A DNA stretch of 64,000 nt from Jannaschia sp. M317 (GTDB lineage Bacteria; Pseudomonadota; Alphaproteobacteria; Rhodobacterales; Rhodobacteraceae). The position numbers and the translations under genes were made by a program. The notes below the pieces were generated by a model. It saw only the letters and a list, made by a program, of their open reading frames with translations, ran no database searches and was not told the origin of the DNA. Below are positions 1 to 8,420 of this stretch, piece by piece. How positions within the stretch are numbered: position 1 is the stretch's first letter; every line of letters starts with the position of its first letter. The stretch is from positions 2,013,001 to 2,077,000 of the forward strand of contig NZ_CP081155.1 of NCBI RefSeq assembly GCF_025141175.1. The letters are read 5' to 3'.

Positions 1-1364
1 GAGGTGAAGGCCAGCGCCTTTGGGGTCCCGTGGACGCGGATGACACCGCCGTCGAGGCCCGGCAAGACGACCGAGTCGCCCATGACCTGCGTGTCATACT
101 GCTCCACCACCCAATCGCGGGCGCAATAGTTGGCGCTGCCGATCAGGGACCGAAGCCCCGCCATCGCGTCGATTGCGGGGACGTCGCCCAGCGGGGCGGC
201 AGGCGGCGTTTCGACCCAGGGGCGGTCGTATTCCGGGGCGGAAGAGGCCAGCGTCGACAGCGGCAGATCGGCGCGCACCTCGCCGCCGTGGACGATCACA
301 AAACGGTCCTCGGCAATGGTTTCGCCCACGATGGCGAAATCCAGGTCCCATTTCTCGAACACGGCGCGGGCCACGTCTTCCTTGGCGCTGTCCAGCACCA
401 TCAGCATACGTTCCTGGCTTTCGGACAGCATCATCTCATAGGCGGTCATGGCGACTTCGCGGACCGGCACACGGTCCAGGTCAAGCCGGATGCCAAGGCC
501 GCCCTTGTCGCCCATCTCAACGGCCGAACAGGTCAGGCCCGCGGCCCCCATGTCCTGGATCGACACGACCGCGCCGGTCGCCATCAGCTCCAACGTGGCT
601 TCCATCAGGCGCTTTTCGGTGAAGGGATCGCCGACCTGCACGGTCGGGCGCTTCTCCTCGATGGTGTCGTCGAATTCCGCGCTGGCCATGGTGGCCCCGC
701 CGACGCCGTCGCGGCCCGTCTTGGCACCCAGATAGACCACGGGACGCCCGACGCCCGACGCCGCCGAGTAAAAGATCGCATCGGCATCGGCCAGGCCTGC
801 GGCAAAGGCATTCACCAGACAGTTGCCGTTGTAGCTGGCGTCAAAGCGGACCTCGCCACCTACGGTCGGCACGCCAAAGCAATTGCCGTAGCCGCCGACA
901 CCTTCGACCACGCCGTGCACCAACTGTCGCGTCTTGGGGTGCGCGGGTTCGCCGAACGACAATGCGTTCATCGCGGCCACGGGCCGGGCGCCCATGGTGA
1001 ACACATCGCGCAGGATGCCGCCCACGCCGGTCGCGGCCCCCTGATAGGGCTCGATATACGAGGGGTGGTTGTGGCTTTCCATCTTGAAGACGACGGCCTG
1101 GCCATCGCCGATATCCACCACGCCCGCGTTTTCACCGGGGCCGCAGATCACCTGAGGCCCATCGACCGGCAGGGTGCGCAGCCACTTTTTCGACGACTTG
1201 TAAGAACAGTGTTCGTTCCACATCGCCGAAAAGATGCCGAGTTCGGTGAACGTCGGTTCGCGGCCCATGATTTCCAGGATGCGGTCGTATTCGTCAGCCG
1301 ACAGGCCATGGGCCGCAATCAGGTCGGGGGTGATGGCGGGATCGGAATGGGGCGTGGATGCCAT
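1..1364 (-). CDS. purL: Phosphoribosylformylglycinamidine synthase subunit PurL (3' part outside the window)
   Basis: PurL is the ATP-dependent synthetase subunit that converts FGAR to FGAM in purine synthesis, working with PurS and PurQ, whose genes lie at 9.2 and 11.3 kb. Translation leftward from ATG at 1364 gives about 454 residues without a stop to the window edge. Recognisable PurL segments are the N-terminal [11 protein letters not shown], the [21 protein letters not shown] block, the [10 protein letters not shown] block and GDKGGLGI. The short form of roughly 720 residues is expected in alphaproteobacteria, so about a third of the protein is missing here. An open frame on the opposite strand over the same bases is a shadow. 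Identification is secure. Confidence 0.96.
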   Translation of the reverse strand, partial: MASTPHSDPAITPDLIAAHGLSADEYDRILEIMGREPTFTELGIFSAMWNEHCSYKSSKKWLRTLPVDGPQVICGPGENAGVVDIGDGQAVVFKMESHNHPSYIEPYQGAATGVGGILRDVFTMGARPVAAMNALSFGEPAHPKTRQLVHGVVEGVGGYGNCFGVPTVGGEVRFDASYNGNCLVNAFAAGLADADAIFYSAASGVGRPVVYLGAKTGRDGVGGATMASAEFDDTIEEKRPTVQVGDPFTEKRLMEATLELMATGAVVSIQDMGAAGLTCSAVEMGDKGGLGIRLDLDRVPVREVAMTAYEMMLSESQERMLMVLDSAKEDVARAVFEKWDLDFAIVGETIAEDRFVIVHGGEVRADLPLSTLASSAPEYDRPWVETPPAAPLGDVPAIDAMAGLRSLIGSANYCARDWVVEQYDTQVMGDSVVLPGLDGGVIRVHGTPKALAFT

Positions 1365-1420
1365 GGGGAAGGGCCTCGCGTGGGTTGCGGGCCCCTCTTA
1401 CGGCAGGTCAACGGGGGGGT

Positions 1421-1771
1421 CTAGCGGGTGACGGGCACCAGAGACGTGTCCAGCGGCAGGTTCATCCGCGCGGCCAAGGTCGCAGCATCGTCCGCCAGGC
1501 GCAACGATCCGTCGCTTGCCCGCGACAGACCCGCCACCATCAGGGCCGAGGTTTGCACCCGCAATGCCCGGTCCAGCATGACAACACAGGAAAACAGGCC
1601 ATCGGACATCTCGTTGACGGCGACCAACCGGCCCAGTCGGACCGCATCGGCGGTCAGGACATCGGTGCCGACCACTGCGCGCGCCTCATCGACCCGCAGG
1701 GGGTGCAGGTCGTCCATGGCTTGTGCAAAGCTGGGCAGCAAGAACAGGGCAATCGCAATGGCGAAACGCAT
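1421..1771 (-). CDS. Small exported protein, possibly PRC-barrel-like
   Basis: This is a 116-residue protein with a clear signal peptide (about residues 1-18, cleavage near SFAQA-MD). The mature part contains DVLTADAVRLGRLV, which resembles the strand pattern of PRC-barrel proteins, but I cannot assign a function. Start ATG 1771 is preceded by GGGAGAG at good spacing. It lies 56 bases upstream of purL on the same strand and may be co-transcribed with it. It is probably periplasmic. Confidence 0.65.
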   Translation of the reverse strand: MRFAIAIALFLLPSFAQAMDDLHPLRVDEARAVVGTDVLTADAVRLGRLVAVNEMSDGLFSCVVMLDRALRVQTSALMVAGLSRASDGSLRLADDAATLAARMNLPLDTSLVPVTR

Positions 1772-1837
1772 TTTCGATCTCTCCCTCGGCTGGAGCTAGA
1801 CAAAAGCGCATTGCCGCGCTGAGTCAAGGGAGGCCCC

Positions 1838-2464
1838 TCAAAGGCGCTGTATTTCGGGCAGAAGTTCGCCATATCCCGTGGCCCGCCGTTCAAATGAGAG
1901 GCCCAGCGCAGTTGCGGCCGCCTCGGCCCGCGCGGTCAGGTCCGGGTCATCGGTCTGTGCAAGATAGACAAGTTTCCTGTAATTGCCAAAGTACATATCC
2001 CGCAGCTCCGGGTGTCGGTCCAGGCCCAGAGGCCGGACCACAAAGGCGTCGAACTGCCGGGCGAGGAAATCGGTCAGGTAAAAGGCGTCGATCTCGTCGC
2101 GGGCGGCAAACCGGTCGAGACCGTCGAAAAAGGCATAGCAATGCGGCCCGGCGATCATCTCCACGCCCAGCCGCGCGCACACCTCTGACAGCGCGCCACC
2201 GGTGCCGCAATCGGCATAGGCGACAAAGGCGCGGGCGTAGGCACCCGCGCGTTCGTCCAAAGCGGCCTCGACGGCGGGGGCGATCCGATCAGGGTGATTG
2301 TGAAGAATGGCGGGCAGGCAATGCAGATCCAGATGATCCATGCCGTTCATATCGCGAATGGCCAGAACCTCTCGTGCAAGGGCACCGCAGGCGACGACCA
2401 GAACGCGGCCCGTGCCTTTCGCGGTCAGCCCGTCCTGGGTCAGCGTCGTGTCGTCAGGGATCAT
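1838..2464 (-). CDS. DUF1638 family protein
   Basis: This 208-residue soluble protein begins its core with VLVVACGALAREVLAI and carries the family's Cys, His and acidic residues (LHCLPAILHN, YADCGTGG, GPHCYAFFDG). DUF1638 proteins have no firmly known function. They are often encoded close to corrinoid proteins and methyltransferases of methyl-transfer systems. Here a corrinoid protein lies 1.5 kb upstream on the same strand, which fits that pattern. The start at 2464 has only a weak ribosome site, so the N-terminus (about residues 1-18) is uncertain. Confidence 0.85.
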   Translation of the reverse strand: MIPDDTTLTQDGLTAKGTGRVLVVACGALAREVLAIRDMNGMDHLDLHCLPAILHNHPDRIAPAVEAALDERAGAYARAFVAYADCGTGGALSEVCARLGVEMIAGPHCYAFFDGLDRFAARDEIDAFYLTDFLARQFDAFVVRPLGLDRHPELRDMYFGNYRKLVYLAQTDDPDLTARAEAAATALGLSFERRATGYGELLPEIQRL

Positions 2465-2594
2465 CGCCGGGCGCTTGCCTGTGGGCAGGGGGCCGGACCC
2501 GGGCCGACCCCAGACCGCCCGCGTCCCCCGCCTGCCTGTCGGATCGCGGGGCCCGGCGCCTGCGCAAGGGCAGGGATCGGTCGGGGCCAGCCGG

Positions 2595-2918
2595 TCACTT
2601 CAGCCGCACAGCGGTGCCGTAGGCGACCACTTCGGACGCGGCCTGGGTGATGGTCGAGGTTTCCAGCCGCATGCCGATCACCGCATCCGCCCCCAGAAGC
2701 CGCGCCTCCGACAGCATCCGGTCAAGCGCTTGTTCCCGCGATCCGGTCAGCAGGGCCGCGTATTCCTTGATCTCGCCGCCAACCAGGTTGCGCAAGGACG
2801 CCACGATGTCCGACCCCACATGCTTGGCCCGCACGGTGGAGCCTTTGACCAGGCCCAGGGTCGCCACGATCTCTCGCCCTGGAACGCCGTCGGTCGTGGT
2901 GATGATGATGTCGGTCAT
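2595..2918 (-). CDS. YbjQ/UPF0145 family protein
   Basis: This 107-residue protein has the full YbjQ pattern: an N-terminal ITTTDGVPGREI, then LGLVKGSTVRAKHVGSDI, then EARLLGADAVIGMRLETS, ending in a hydrophobic AYGTAVRLK strand. The family forms small pentameric assemblies and is sometimes labelled heavy-metal-binding, but its cellular role is not established. The gene follows the small membrane protein gene at 2923-3135 with a gap of four bases, so the two are very likely translated as a unit. Confidence 0.9.
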   Translation of the reverse strand: MTDIIITTTDGVPGREIVATLGLVKGSTVRAKHVGSDIVASLRNLVGGEIKEYAALLTGSREQALDRMLSEARLLGADAVIGMRLETSTITQAASEVVAYGTAVRLK

Positions 2919-2922
2919 GGGG

Positions 2923-3135
2923 TCACTCCATCCGGTCGTAATGGTCGTCTTCGCGGTTGGCGAGCCGCTCGGAAATCACCCGCCAGGCGATCACGGCAAG
3001 CGCCGCGATGGGCAGCAGGATCAACCAGCCCATCGGGATCGAAACGGCGGCACCGACGGCCACCGCCAGCCAGACGGTCGCCCCCGCAGCCGCAAGGACG
3101 ATCACAAGGATCAGGACAAATTTGTCGAGCGGCAT
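2923..3135 (-). CDS. Small two-helix inner-membrane protein
   Basis: This protein of 70 residues has two hydrophobic segments (about residues 6-30 and 33-50) and a charged C-terminal tail ending in DHYDRME. I chose ATG 3135 because AAAGGAGA stands at proper spacing before it; an upstream extension to 3294 would be proline/arginine-rich noise. It ends four bases before the YbjQ start, which suggests a shared function or membrane anchoring. No family was recognised. Confidence 0.7.
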   Translation of the reverse strand: MPLDKFVLILVIVLAAAGATVWLAVAVGAAVSIPMGWLILLPIAALAVIAWRVISERLANREDDHYDRME

Positions 3136-3196
3136 GGGCGTCTCCTTTGCGTCAGGACCGATATGGGGGCGCAGACTGGCGGCCGCAATCCAAGGG

Positions 3197-3808
3197 TCAG
3201 CCGTGAAGCGCCGCGATCCGCGCCACCGCCGGACGCGCGGCGACGCGCGCGCTGTGGGCGTCAAGCGCAGGATAGTTGGCCAAAGGCACGCCATCGCCCT
3301 CCATCCAGCGCATCATCGTCCAGAGGTAGACATCCGCGACCGAAAAGGTCGGCCCGACCCAATCGCCGTGCAACCGGTCCTGCATGTAGGCCGCGCTGGC
3401 GGCCATGTTCTCGGCCACCTTGGCGCGCATGGCGTCGTGGGTGGCGGGATCGTCGGCCCAGCGGTGACCGCGCAACTTGTGCGCATGGGCGATATGAACG
3501 GTGCTGGCCAGATAGGCCATCATCTCGCGCACCTTGGCGGCCTGCCAGGGATCGGTCGGCATCAGCCCGGCCTCTGGATGGGTCTGGGCGACCCAGTCCA
3601 GCAAGGCCAGCGCTTCGGTCAGGATGCCGTCCTTGGTCACCAGGGCCGGGACGCGACCCTTGGGGTTCAGGACCAGATAATCGGCGCTGGTCTGCTGTCC
3701 CTTGGACAGGTCGAGCCAGACCACCTCATAGGTCGCGCCCGCCTCTTCCAGGGCTGCGTGCACGGCCAGGCCGATGCTGTTGGGGGACACGTGTAGAACC
3801 GGGGTCAT
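3197..3808 (-). CDS. Glutathione S-transferase family protein
   Basis: The protein has 203 residues. The N-terminal thioredoxin-like part holds LHVSPNSIGLAVHAALEEAG, with Ser/Asn at the usual catalytic position, and the cis-proline segment NPKGRVPALV, followed by TEALALLDW. The helical C-terminal domain contains FSVADVYLWTMMRW, the N-capping box of GSTs. ATG 3808 is preceded by GAAGGAAG. The substrate cannot be told from sequence. It sits between the corrinoid protein gene and the small membrane protein gene on the same strand. Confidence 0.88.
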   Translation of the reverse strand: MTPVLHVSPNSIGLAVHAALEEAGATYEVVWLDLSKGQQTSADYLVLNPKGRVPALVTKDGILTEALALLDWVAQTHPEAGLMPTDPWQAAKVREMMAYLASTVHIAHAHKLRGHRWADDPATHDAMRAKVAENMAASAAYMQDRLHGDWVGPTFSVADVYLWTMMRWMEGDGVPLANYPALDAHSARVAARPAVARIAALHG

Positions 3809-3942
3809 GGGGCTTCCTTCGGAGGAGGGGCGTCTGGTCGGACCATGGACCGGGCCGGGGCAATCGGAAAGGTCCAATCCCCCGGCAGGGTCGCGAAACC
3901 GCCGCCGATATACAGGCGGTCACCCGACCGGGCCGCCGTGTC

Positions 3943-4647
3943 CTAGCCGGCGGCGGCAGAGTTGTGCTTGCGCGCCATGAAGGTCTTGGCCGTCTCCACC
4001 GCGACGGCGGCATCGCGGCAATAGGCGTCGGCCCCGATGGCGCGGCCGAACTCTTCGTTCAGGGGGGCACCACCGACCAGCACGGTATAGTCGTCGCGCA
4101 TGCCCTTTTCGATCATCGTGTCGATCACGACCTTCATGTAGGGCATCGTCGTCGTCAGCAGGGCCGACATCCCCAGGATGTCCGCATCCTCGGCCACCAG
4201 GGCATCCAGATAGGCGTCCACGGCGTTGTTGATGCCCAGGTCCACCACCTCGAAACCCGCGCCCTCCATCATCATCGACACCAGGTTCTTTCCGATGTCG
4301 TGGATGTCGCCCTTGACGGTGCCGATCACCATCTTGCCCACACGCGGCGCGCCGGTTTCCGCCAGCAGCGGTTTCAGGATGGCCATGCCGCCCTTCATCG
4401 CATTGGCGGCCAGCAGAACCTCAGGGACGAACAGGATCCCGTCGCGGAAATCGTTGCCGACGATCGTCATGCCGCCGACCAGGGCCTTGGTCAGGATGTC
4501 GTAGGGCTGCCAGTCGCGTTCCAGCAGGATGTTCACCGCCTCTTCGATTTCCTCCTTGAGGCCATCATAGAGGTCGTCGAACATCTGTTGGACGAGATCG
4601 TCGTCGTTCAGTTCGGACAGGATGATGTCGTCTTCTTCGTCGGACAT
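3943..4647 (-). CDS. Corrinoid (cobalamin-binding) methyltransferase protein
   Basis: This 234-residue cytosolic protein carries the methyl group on cobalamin between two methyltransferase partners. Residues 1-95 are the helical cap domain (PEVLLAANAMKGGM) and residues 100-230 the Rossmann B12-binding domain. The axial ligand motif GDIHDIGKN places the cobalt-binding histidine at residue 116, and GMSALLTTTMPYM and VLVGGAPLN follow as in MetH and MtbC-type proteins. A homocysteine methyltransferase gene lies 2.1 kb away and DUF1638 1.5 kb away, which suggests that this is the B12 module of a split methionine synthase. A role with methylamine-type substrates is the main alternative. Confidence 0.92.
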   Translation of the reverse strand: MSDEEDDIILSELNDDDLVQQMFDDLYDGLKEEIEEAVNILLERDWQPYDILTKALVGGMTIVGNDFRDGILFVPEVLLAANAMKGGMAILKPLLAETGAPRVGKMVIGTVKGDIHDIGKNLVSMMMEGAGFEVVDLGINNAVDAYLDALVAEDADILGMSALLTTTMPYMKVVIDTMIEKGMRDDYTVLVGGAPLNEEFGRAIGADAYCRDAAVAVETAKTFMARKHNSAAAG

Positions 4648-4757
4648 GGGTTACCTCTGATCTTTGACAGGCATTTGTGACCAGTTCACGGAACTGACCA
4701 CACGGAAAGCGACATGGCGCGGTCGCGCCGCGACCCCCTTGCCGTGAAATGGCGAAT

Positions 4758-4772
4758 GTTCTAACTTTGTTC
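4758..4772. promoter_or_regulatory. LexA (SOS) box, alphaproteobacterial type
   Basis: GTTC-TAACTTT-GTTC is a perfect direct repeat with a seven-base spacer, the LexA operator form of alphaproteobacteria. It lies 25 bases before the start codon of the radical SAM gene and 110 bases upstream of the divergent corrinoid gene. The position suits repression of the radical SAM gene. A second perfect box precedes uvrA in this window. Confidence 0.75.
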
Positions 4773-4797
4773 TCAGCCATCGGGCGGGGAACGGGGC

Positions 4798-5868
4798 ATG
4801 TGGACGGACTCTGAGCACGTCGAAGACGAGATCGCTCCAAAACGCGCGGCCACGCGCGGGGCGCTGTCGAATGCGGGCAGCCGGTTCGATCCCTACCTGC
4901 GCGAGGTGCCCGTCGCCGACCGCCCCCGTACCGAGGTGCGCGACGAGCCGATCACCCGCGTCATCAGCTACAACAGCTCGCCCGATCTGGGCTTTGACCG
5001 GTCGGTCAACCCGTACCGCGGGTGCGAGCACGGCTGCATCTATTGCTTTGCGCGGCCCAGCCATGCCTATCTCGGCCTGTCGCCGGGGCTCGATTTCGAG
5101 ACCCGGCTGATCGCCCGCCCGACCGCGCCCGATGCCTTGGCGCGCGCGCTGCGGCAACGGGGCTACGCCCCCGCGATGCTGGCGCTGGGCACCAATACTG
5201 ATCCCTACCAGCCGATCGAACGCGACCGCCGCATCATGCGTGGGCTGCTGGAGGTTCTGCGCGATCACCGCCACCCCGTCGGCATCACCACCAAGGGAAC
5301 CCTGGTCGAGCGTGACATCGACATCCTGCAAGACATGGGACCGGAGCTGTGCCGCGTCGGCCTGTCCGTCACCACGCTGGACGCCGATCTGGCGCGCCGC
5401 CTGGAACCGCGCGTGCCCAGCCCCGCGCGCCGTCTGGCCGCGATCGAACGCCTGGCGCGGGCCGGTGTCGTGGTGCGCGTCATGGTCTCGCCGATCATTC
5501 CCGGTCTGACCGATCACGAGGTCGAGGCCGTGCTGACCGCGGCCCGCGACGCAGGCGCGCGGGCCGCCAGCATGATCCCCCTGCGCCTGCCGCTGGAGGT
5601 TGCGCCCCTGTTCGAGGAATGGCTGCACGAACACGCGCCCCTGCGCGCCGAAAAGGTTCTGCGCCGCCTGCGGGAGTTTCATGGCGGAGACCTGTACCGG
5701 TCCGGGTTCGGTACGCGGATGCGGGGGCAGGGGGTTCATGCCAGCCTGCTGCAACGCCGCTTTCGTCGCGCCTGCGACAGTCTGGGATTGGCCCGGCACC
5801 TGCCGCCCCTGCGGGACGATCTGTTCCGGTTGCCACCGCGCGCGGGCGATCAGCTGTCGCTGCTTTAG
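4798..5868 (+). CDS. PA0069/Rv2578c-family radical SAM protein
   Basis: The protein has 356 residues. The [4Fe-4S] cluster motif is GCEHGCIYC, cysteines 76, 80 and 83, inside the family signature NPYRGCEHGC. The TIM-barrel part follows with GTNTDPYQPIER, ITTKGTLVERD and VSPIIPGLTD. This family is related to spore photoproduct lyase-like radical SAM proteins but has no established reaction. The start ATG 4798 follows a purine-rich stretch. A LexA box lies just upstream, so DNA-damage induction is a reasonable inference. Confidence 0.92.
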   Translation: MWTDSEHVEDEIAPKRAATRGALSNAGSRFDPYLREVPVADRPRTEVRDEPITRVISYNSSPDLGFDRSVNPYRGCEHGCIYCFARPSHAYLGLSPGLDFETRLIARPTAPDALARALRQRGYAPAMLALGTNTDPYQPIERDRRIMRGLLEVLRDHRHPVGITTKGTLVERDIDILQDMGPELCRVGLSVTTLDADLARRLEPRVPSPARRLAAIERLARAGVVVRVMVSPIIPGLTDHEVEAVLTAARDAGARAASMIPLRLPLEVAPLFEEWLHEHAPLRAEKVLRRLREFHGGDLYRSGFGTRMRGQGVHASLLQRRFRRACDSLGLARHLPPLRDDLFRLPPRAGDQLSLL

Positions 5869-5870
5869 GG

Positions 5871-6737
5871 TCACGAGTCGCTCCGCTGGATCAGGGCGCG
5901 CACGGCCTCGTGGTCGCTGCCGTGGCGGCCCGCGAGGTCGGCGTCGACCAGCCAGTCGGACGGCGCGATGACGTGGTCGATGGGCAGCGGCACAGGCCCC
6001 AGCCAGAACGAGGACCGCCAGCCCGGCGCCACTAGGCCATCCGCCGCCCGCGCCAGTTTTCGCACGGCCGCCGACCAGGGCATCTGGTTGAAATCGCCCG
6101 CGATGACGACCGGTTCGTTCAACTGCTCAACGGCCTGTGCCAACCAGGCGACCTGCTGCGCCTGCGCATCCCCGCCGCGCGGCCAGGGCCATCCCAGATG
6201 CACGGACATCACCGTTACCTCGCCCGAGGGGGCCGCGATCCGGGCCCAGGCCGTATCTTCCAGCGCGCAGCCCCGGTCGATGACCGGATGGCGCGACAAC
6301 ACCGCCGTGCCGATCCCCGGTGCGTCGGGGCAATCCACCAACGTCCACGGGGCCGGCAGGGTGTTCAGCGCCAGCCAGGCTTGCTCCACCTCCTGCACGG
6401 TCACCACGTCGTAGTCGCCCAGTCGGGAAACCAGATTGGTGCCGTCATTGCGGTGCAGGATGTTGTGCTGCAACAGCTTCAGGTCGGCCTGGAACACCAC
6501 CGCATCCCGCGACAGCACGGCCGTCACGGGCAAAAGCGCCACCGCGCCCGCAACCACGGCACCGACTCGCCAATAAATCCGCATCGAAAACGCCAACAGG
6601 CCGATCAGGATCAGCAGGCCACCAACCCAGGGCTGTGTAATCGCCAGACTGTCCAAAGGCGCGGATCCACCGCCCGCATAGGGCAGCAACGCGGCAAAGA
6701 CCAATCCGCACAGCAACAGCAGACCCGCGTGGCGCAT
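5871..6737 (-). CDS. Membrane-anchored endonuclease/exonuclease/phosphatase family protein
   Basis: This protein of 288 residues starts with three hydrophobic segments (about residues 4-22, 33-52 and 55-75). An exported EEP domain follows: LLQHNILHRN, VTVQEVEQAW, MSVHLGWPWP, VVIAGDFNQMPWS and the C-terminal GSDHEAV. These carry the metal-binding Glu, the Asp/Asn pair and the terminal Asp-His of the DNase I-like fold. The substrate could be a nucleic acid, phosphoinositide-like or other phosphodiester and cannot be decided. Its ATG lies four bases past the stop of the methyltransferase gene upstream, so the two are probably co-transcribed. Confidence 0.88.
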   Translation of the reverse strand: MRHAGLLLLCGLVFAALLPYAGGGSAPLDSLAITQPWVGGLLILIGLLAFSMRIYWRVGAVVAGAVALLPVTAVLSRDAVVFQADLKLLQHNILHRNDGTNLVSRLGDYDVVTVQEVEQAWLALNTLPAPWTLVDCPDAPGIGTAVLSRHPVIDRGCALEDTAWARIAAPSGEVTVMSVHLGWPWPRGGDAQAQQVAWLAQAVEQLNEPVVIAGDFNQMPWSAAVRKLARAADGLVAPGWRSSFWLGPVPLPIDHVIAPSDWLVDADLAGRHGSDHEAVRALIQRSDS

Positions 6738-6741
6738 CCGG

Positions 6742-7752
6742 TCAGGCCCGAGAACGGCGGCGCGATTTCGACCGGTCGCGCGTCGGGCCGCGCCCGTCCG
6801 TGCCATCACTGTCGGAAGAGAAGCCGCCCAGCGTATCCGCGACAACAGCCAGATCCGGGGCAGGGCCCCGAGCCGTCGTCTCCAGCGCCGCCCGCATGGC
6901 GCGCAGGTGATCAGGCGTTGTGCCGCAGCAGCCGCCGATGATCGTGGCCCCGGCGTTGCGCGCCATGACGGCATATTCCGCCATCAATTCCGGCGTGCCG
7001 TCATAGTGGATGTGGCCATCGTGATACTTGGGGATGCCCGCATTGCCCTTGGCGATCACCGGCAGGCCGGGGCCAAAGCCCATGACCGTGCGGATCAGGT
7101 CGGATGCGCCCACGCCACAGTTCGCGCCATAGGCCACCGGCGGGTTCGGCAGCTTGCTGACCAGGCGGGTCATTGCCTCGGACGTGGTGCCCATCATGGT
7201 GCGGCCCGCGGTGTCAAAGCTCATGGTTACACACCAGGGCATGTCTGCCAGGGCGGCGGCCTCGGCGGCGGCCTTCAACTCTTCGGGGGCGGAAATCGTT
7301 TCGACCCAAAGAACGTCAGCCCCACCTGCCTTCAGGCCTTCGGCTTGCTGGTGAAAGATCTCGACGGCGCTTTCGTGGGTCAGCGGACCCATCGGGGCCA
7401 TGATCTCTCCGGTTGGGCCCATGGACCCTGCGACGATGACGGGGCGACCGGCCTTGTCGGCGATCTCGCGCCCGATTTCGGCCCCCATACGCGACAGGTC
7501 ACCGGCGCGGTGGCCCGCGTCGTGCAGTTTCAGCCGCGCCGCGTTGCCGCCGAAGGTGTTGGTCAGGAACAGGTCCGATCCGGCATCCACCGAACCCTGG
7601 TACAGCGCGCGCACCTTGTCGACATCGGTCTCGTTCCAGAACTCGGGCGCATCGCCCGCCGTCAGTCCCATGTTGAACAGGATCGTTCCGGTGGCCCCAT
7701 CGGCCAGCAGCCAGTCGCGGTCTTTCAGTAGGGCGGTCAGGGCGTCGGGCAT
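6742..7752 (-). CDS. Homocysteine S-methyltransferase (MetH Hcy-module-like / BHMT-like)
   Basis: The protein has 336 residues. It binds homocysteine through zinc and accepts a methyl group to make methionine. It has the N-terminal DGATGTILF, the LFLTNTFGGN strand, and the three zinc cysteines in GANCGVGA and GGCCGTTPDHL. No folate or B12 domain is attached. With the stand-alone corrinoid protein at 3.9 kb it looks like the homocysteine module of a split methionine synthase; betaine-homocysteine methyltransferase is the alternative. The C-terminal 25 residues are an Asp/Ser then Arg/Ser-rich tail. Start 7752 is favoured over 7755 by its spacing to GGAGAAG. Confidence 0.9.
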   Translation of the reverse strand: MPDALTALLKDRDWLLADGATGTILFNMGLTAGDAPEFWNETDVDKVRALYQGSVDAGSDLFLTNTFGGNAARLKLHDAGHRAGDLSRMGAEIGREIADKAGRPVIVAGSMGPTGEIMAPMGPLTHESAVEIFHQQAEGLKAGGADVLWVETISAPEELKAAAEAAALADMPWCVTMSFDTAGRTMMGTTSEAMTRLVSKLPNPPVAYGANCGVGASDLIRTVMGFGPGLPVIAKGNAGIPKYHDGHIHYDGTPELMAEYAVMARNAGATIIGGCCGTTPDHLRAMRAALETTARGPAPDLAVVADTLGGFSSDSDGTDGRGPTRDRSKSRRRSRA

Positions 7753-7923
7753 CATACTTCTCCGGGGCGAGGTCCCGGGCGTATGGCGAAGCCGGCCACT
7801 GAGTGCAAATTCATATTCGGCATGCAGATCATGAGCCGTGCGCATGTTCCGCCCGGCACAGCCTGGCACCGCCGGTGTCTTGCAGGGCAGCGACACCGCA
7901 CCCCAGGGGCGCGGCGCCAGCAA

Positions 7924-7956
7924 CCGCACCGAAGCGGCCCTCGGCCTTCGGTGCGG
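7924..7956 (-). terminator. Hairpin terminator after the zeta inhibitor gene
   Basis: An 11-base perfect stem (CCGCACCGAAG/CTTCGGTGCGG) with an 11-base loop lies 12 bases past the stop of the DUF1476 gene. The trailing T-run is short (TTGCT), so termination is probable rather than certain. Confidence 0.6.
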
Positions 7957-7967
7957 TGGAAACCGTG

Positions 7968-8288
7968 TCAGTCGAGCTCGGTCATGACCTGCTGCTTGGC
8001 CTCGGTCTTCAGCGCGGACATCTTGGCGCGGATCGTGGCTTCGTCGGCCTTGCCCTCCAGGTCGGTTGATACCTTGCGGAACACATCCTCGTCGCCGGCC
8101 TCTTCGAAATCCGACTTCACGACGGCGACGGCATAGGCCTTCAGGTCATCGCCAGATTTGCCCAGCAGGGTCCCGGCCCATTCCCCCAGCAGGCGGTTGC
8201 GCCGTGCTTCGACCTTGAACTGAAGTTCGGCGTCATGGGCGAACTTGTTCTCGAAGCTCTTTTCGCGGTCGCTGAAGCTGTTGGACAT
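7968..8288 (-). CDS. DUF1476 protein, zeta-type inhibitor of F1Fo-ATPase
   Basis: The protein has 106 residues, the length of the Paracoccus zeta subunit. It has the typical start FSDREKSFENKFAHD, then RRNRLLGEWAG and GDEDVFRKV. In this family the N-terminal segment enters the F1 catalytic interface and blocks ATP hydrolysis. ATG 8288 is preceded by GAGGAGGG, so it is preferred over an upstream in-frame ATG at 8312. The gene is divergent from purC with about 130 bases between them. Confidence 0.92.
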   Translation of the reverse strand: MSNSFSDREKSFENKFAHDAELQFKVEARRNRLLGEWAGTLLGKSGDDLKAYAVAVVKSDFEEAGDEDVFRKVSTDLEGKADEATIRAKMSALKTEAKQQVMTELD

Positions 8289-8420
8289 CGGTCCCTCCTC
8301 GGGCTGGATCATTGACGGGGACAGATATGCGGGCCGATCCGCCGGGCTTCAAGCGGATTGCTTGCGGTGTCTCGACATTGGCCTTATGTGCGGCCTCAAT
8401 CACAGCACCCGGGGACGATC

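Noticed and set aside
30..1424. Long rightward open frame covering 464 codons at the left edge
   Set aside because: It is antisense to purL, whose leftward translation matches the family throughout; the product is His/Gly-rich with no domain.
7756..7967. Cobalamin, SAM or SAH riboswitch upstream of the homocysteine methyltransferase
   Set aside because: A GCCACTG string occurs only on the opposite strand and no B12-box, SAM-II or SAH consensus could be matched; the main structure is the terminator of the upstream gene.
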